Positions 58,447 through 60,000 of a stretch of 60,000 nucleotides of DNA are shown piece after piece (the first letter of the stretch is position 1; every line of letters starts with the position of its first letter). The notes beneath the pieces are model-generated. The model ran no database searches. It was not told the DNA's origin and saw only the letters and a program-made list of their open reading frames with translations. A program made the position numbers and the translations under genes. The stretch comes from Cryptomeria japonica (Eukaryota > Streptophyta > Pinopsida > Cupressales > Cupressaceae), in the NCBI RefSeq assembly GCF_030272615.1, contig NC_081413.1, positions 564,760,510 to 564,820,509 of the forward strand, in the 5' to 3' direction.

Positions 58447-58546
58447 CTGCACAACCACAATTCAAAAGCCAAGTTAGAATCCTTTTGTAGAAAATAGTTC
58501 ACAATTATCAACACAACTATGCATTTAACCATAATTTCTTTGCAAC

Positions 58547-58675
58547 TGAAATGTAGATTATCTCATCTGCTGATCTAGGATCTACTGTCTTCTTTGTCTT
58601 ATCCTTGTCAGTCTTAGGACTTTTCTTGAACACAAACTTCAAAGGATCTAAGTTATGGTTGAACCATGAAGGGAC
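58547..58675 (-). CDS. Putative internal exon (minus strand)
   Basis: 129 bp, 43 codons without a stop on the minus strand. It starts VPSWFNHNLDPLKFVFKKSP after the acceptor CTACAATAG, has a basic KTDKDKTKKT stretch, and ends DEIIYIS before a GTTGCA donor. The next exon (58,384-58,446) continues in phase 0. Upstream exons were not found within the window, so the gene or remnant is incomplete. Function unknown. Confidence 0.4.
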
Positions 58676-59870
58676 CTATTGTAGATTAAATAAAATTAAT
58701 ACAATGTACTAATTGATGCTCTGTAAAAAGGATTAGAAAATCTGTTTGATGGCAACACACACAAGAGCACAAGAAACAAACGTTAGTGTTAGCAACAAAA
58801 GATTATCCTAAACAGGCATATCAAGAGAGATATTAAGCATGAAATAGAAAGCATATAAACATAGAATGAAATAGCTAATCAAGATGCTCATAGTTGCTCC
58901 TCCCTTGTTCCTCTCCTCTCCAAGTCCCAAATGAGTGTAGCTCTCAGCTTTTAGCACTAGCCATGGATGCCATATGGAGATTCAAGATGGTTGAATATGA
59001 TAAGCAAATACTATGCAAGAGTAGATAGTGATGCTATGAAAAAGCTCTATGCTAATGCCAGTATAACAACAATACTCTAAAATGCTTCTCTTCTTTGTTT
59101 GAGGAGAAGGGTTCTATTTATAGAAGAAATGGGGAAATGAAGGGTTAAGATTGAATGGTTTAATCAAGGGCCAAGTTTGAAAGTTGGGGATCCATGTGCA
59201 CAATTGGCACCAATAAAATGGTGACAAGTGTCAACATAGGATTGGGTTGAGAGAAGAGGTTGGAGGCATTAAAGGCCTGAGAAGACCTCATGGTTATCTA
59301 GAAGATAAGGGTCAAGTCTAAATTAGGATTACCCACTGGATTAGGAGTTAATGCAAGGATAAACCTTTGTGCAAATGATTAAGAGATAATCATGGTCAAA
59401 GCATTAAAGGCTTGATGAGACCCTTGGGTTGGGTAGAGGTTGAGTCAAAACAAATGTTTTAACCATGTGGGAGAGTTGAATTAACCATTAATGGTTATTG
59501 GAGACTTTGGGGATTAAGTGGTTGAAGGTTGAAAGCTTTCAAAGGTTATCCAAGACTTTGAGGGTTAATTTGTTGAACACACAAAGCATTAATTGCTTTT
59601 CAAAGACTTTGGAGTCTTTGAGAAGTGACTCCAATTTGCTTAGGAATGTGACAATATTTAGGGGATGGATTAGGCTAATTAGGAAGGGTTTAGAAGAATT
59701 TAGAAGGGGTTTAGGCATACAAGTGGATTTTGTAGGAAAATGCAAGTGGGAGAAATTTTGGTATTTTCAATTAAAATAAAATCATTTATTTCAATTAAAT
59801 GGTGTAAGTTGCATTTGGATAAATATTCAAATAAATATTAATTTATTTAAATGAGAAAAATGAAGATAAA
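58676..59870. other. Sequence upstream of the putative exons
   Basis: No convincing exon is seen. The region has repeated GCATTAAAGGC and GACTTTGG/GACTTTGAG words (59,258, 59,401, 59,504, 59,554, 59,604). It resembles a decayed LTR or repeat. The open frame at 59,498-59,779 has no recognisable motif. Confidence 0.45.
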
Positions 59871-60000
59871 GCATTAAAATGCTTGAAGACTTTGAGGGAA
59901 ACCATTAAAGGCTTGAAGACTTTAAGGAAAACCATTAAAGTCTTAAGAAGATTATAGAAGGAAGCCATCAAGTTTGAAGACTTTAAAGCCATCAAGTTTG
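59871..60000. repeat. ~31-bp tandem repeats running off the window
   Basis: Units of CATTAAAGGCTTGAAGACTT plus about 11 bp start near 59,872, 59,903 and 59,933. Further degenerate copies (CATCAAGTTTGAAGACTTTA) continue to the edge. Confidence 0.8.

Overview
The window looks like a retrotransposon-dense, gene-poor stretch of a large plant nuclear genome. It is AT-rich and non-operonic. It holds Ty1/copia elements with initiator-Met-type primer sites, a plant LINE with a DUF4283 ORF1, a SINE-like repeat, a MITE and a satellite array. A gymnosperm (conifer) is my best guess from this composition, but nothing here proves the species. I see no intact cellular protein gene.

Layout. (1) 1-215 and 7845 to about 11,600: one LINE on the minus strand, split by a complete LTR element (216-7839) flanked by the 5-bp target duplication AAATG. 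That element has gag-like zinc knuckles and a long second ORF but no pol. (2) 11.9-17.2 kb: an old LTR-like repeat, quiet AT-rich DNA and a SINE-like repeat. (3) 17.2-36.7 kb: a nested stack. A minus-strand large LTR element (LTRs 18,425-19,750 and 34,414-35,718) is interrupted by a plus-strand relative (21,747-31,816, duplication CATAT). That relative is itself interrupted by a tandem, minus-strand, pol-less element (22,332-28,981). (4) 36,751-44,451: a full-length Ty1/copia element with gag, protease, integrase, reverse transcriptase and RNase H, disabled by about ten in-frame stops. (5) 44.5-52.4 kb: non-coding DNA with microsatellites, a 460-bp MITE (47,760-48,219) and hairpin-forming tandem repeats. 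(6) 52.4-55.5 kb: a decayed DNA-transposon transposase with a recognisable intron. (7) 56.0-57.6 kb: a satellite of about 355 bp per unit. (8) 57.7-60 kb: mostly non-coding, with two possible 3'-terminal exons of a minus-strand gene.

How it fits together. The most interesting result is that two pol-less elements with different LTRs (216-7839 plus strand; 22,332-28,981 minus strand) encode recognisably homologous, collinear ORF2 proteins. Their primer-site and polypurine-tract neighbourhoods closely match those of the pol-bearing copia element at 36,751-44,451. They read as a lineage of structured non-autonomous retrotransposons, carrying gag plus an unknown ORF2, that probably borrow copia enzymes. 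All homology statements come from reading the sequence by eye; no alignment or database search was run.
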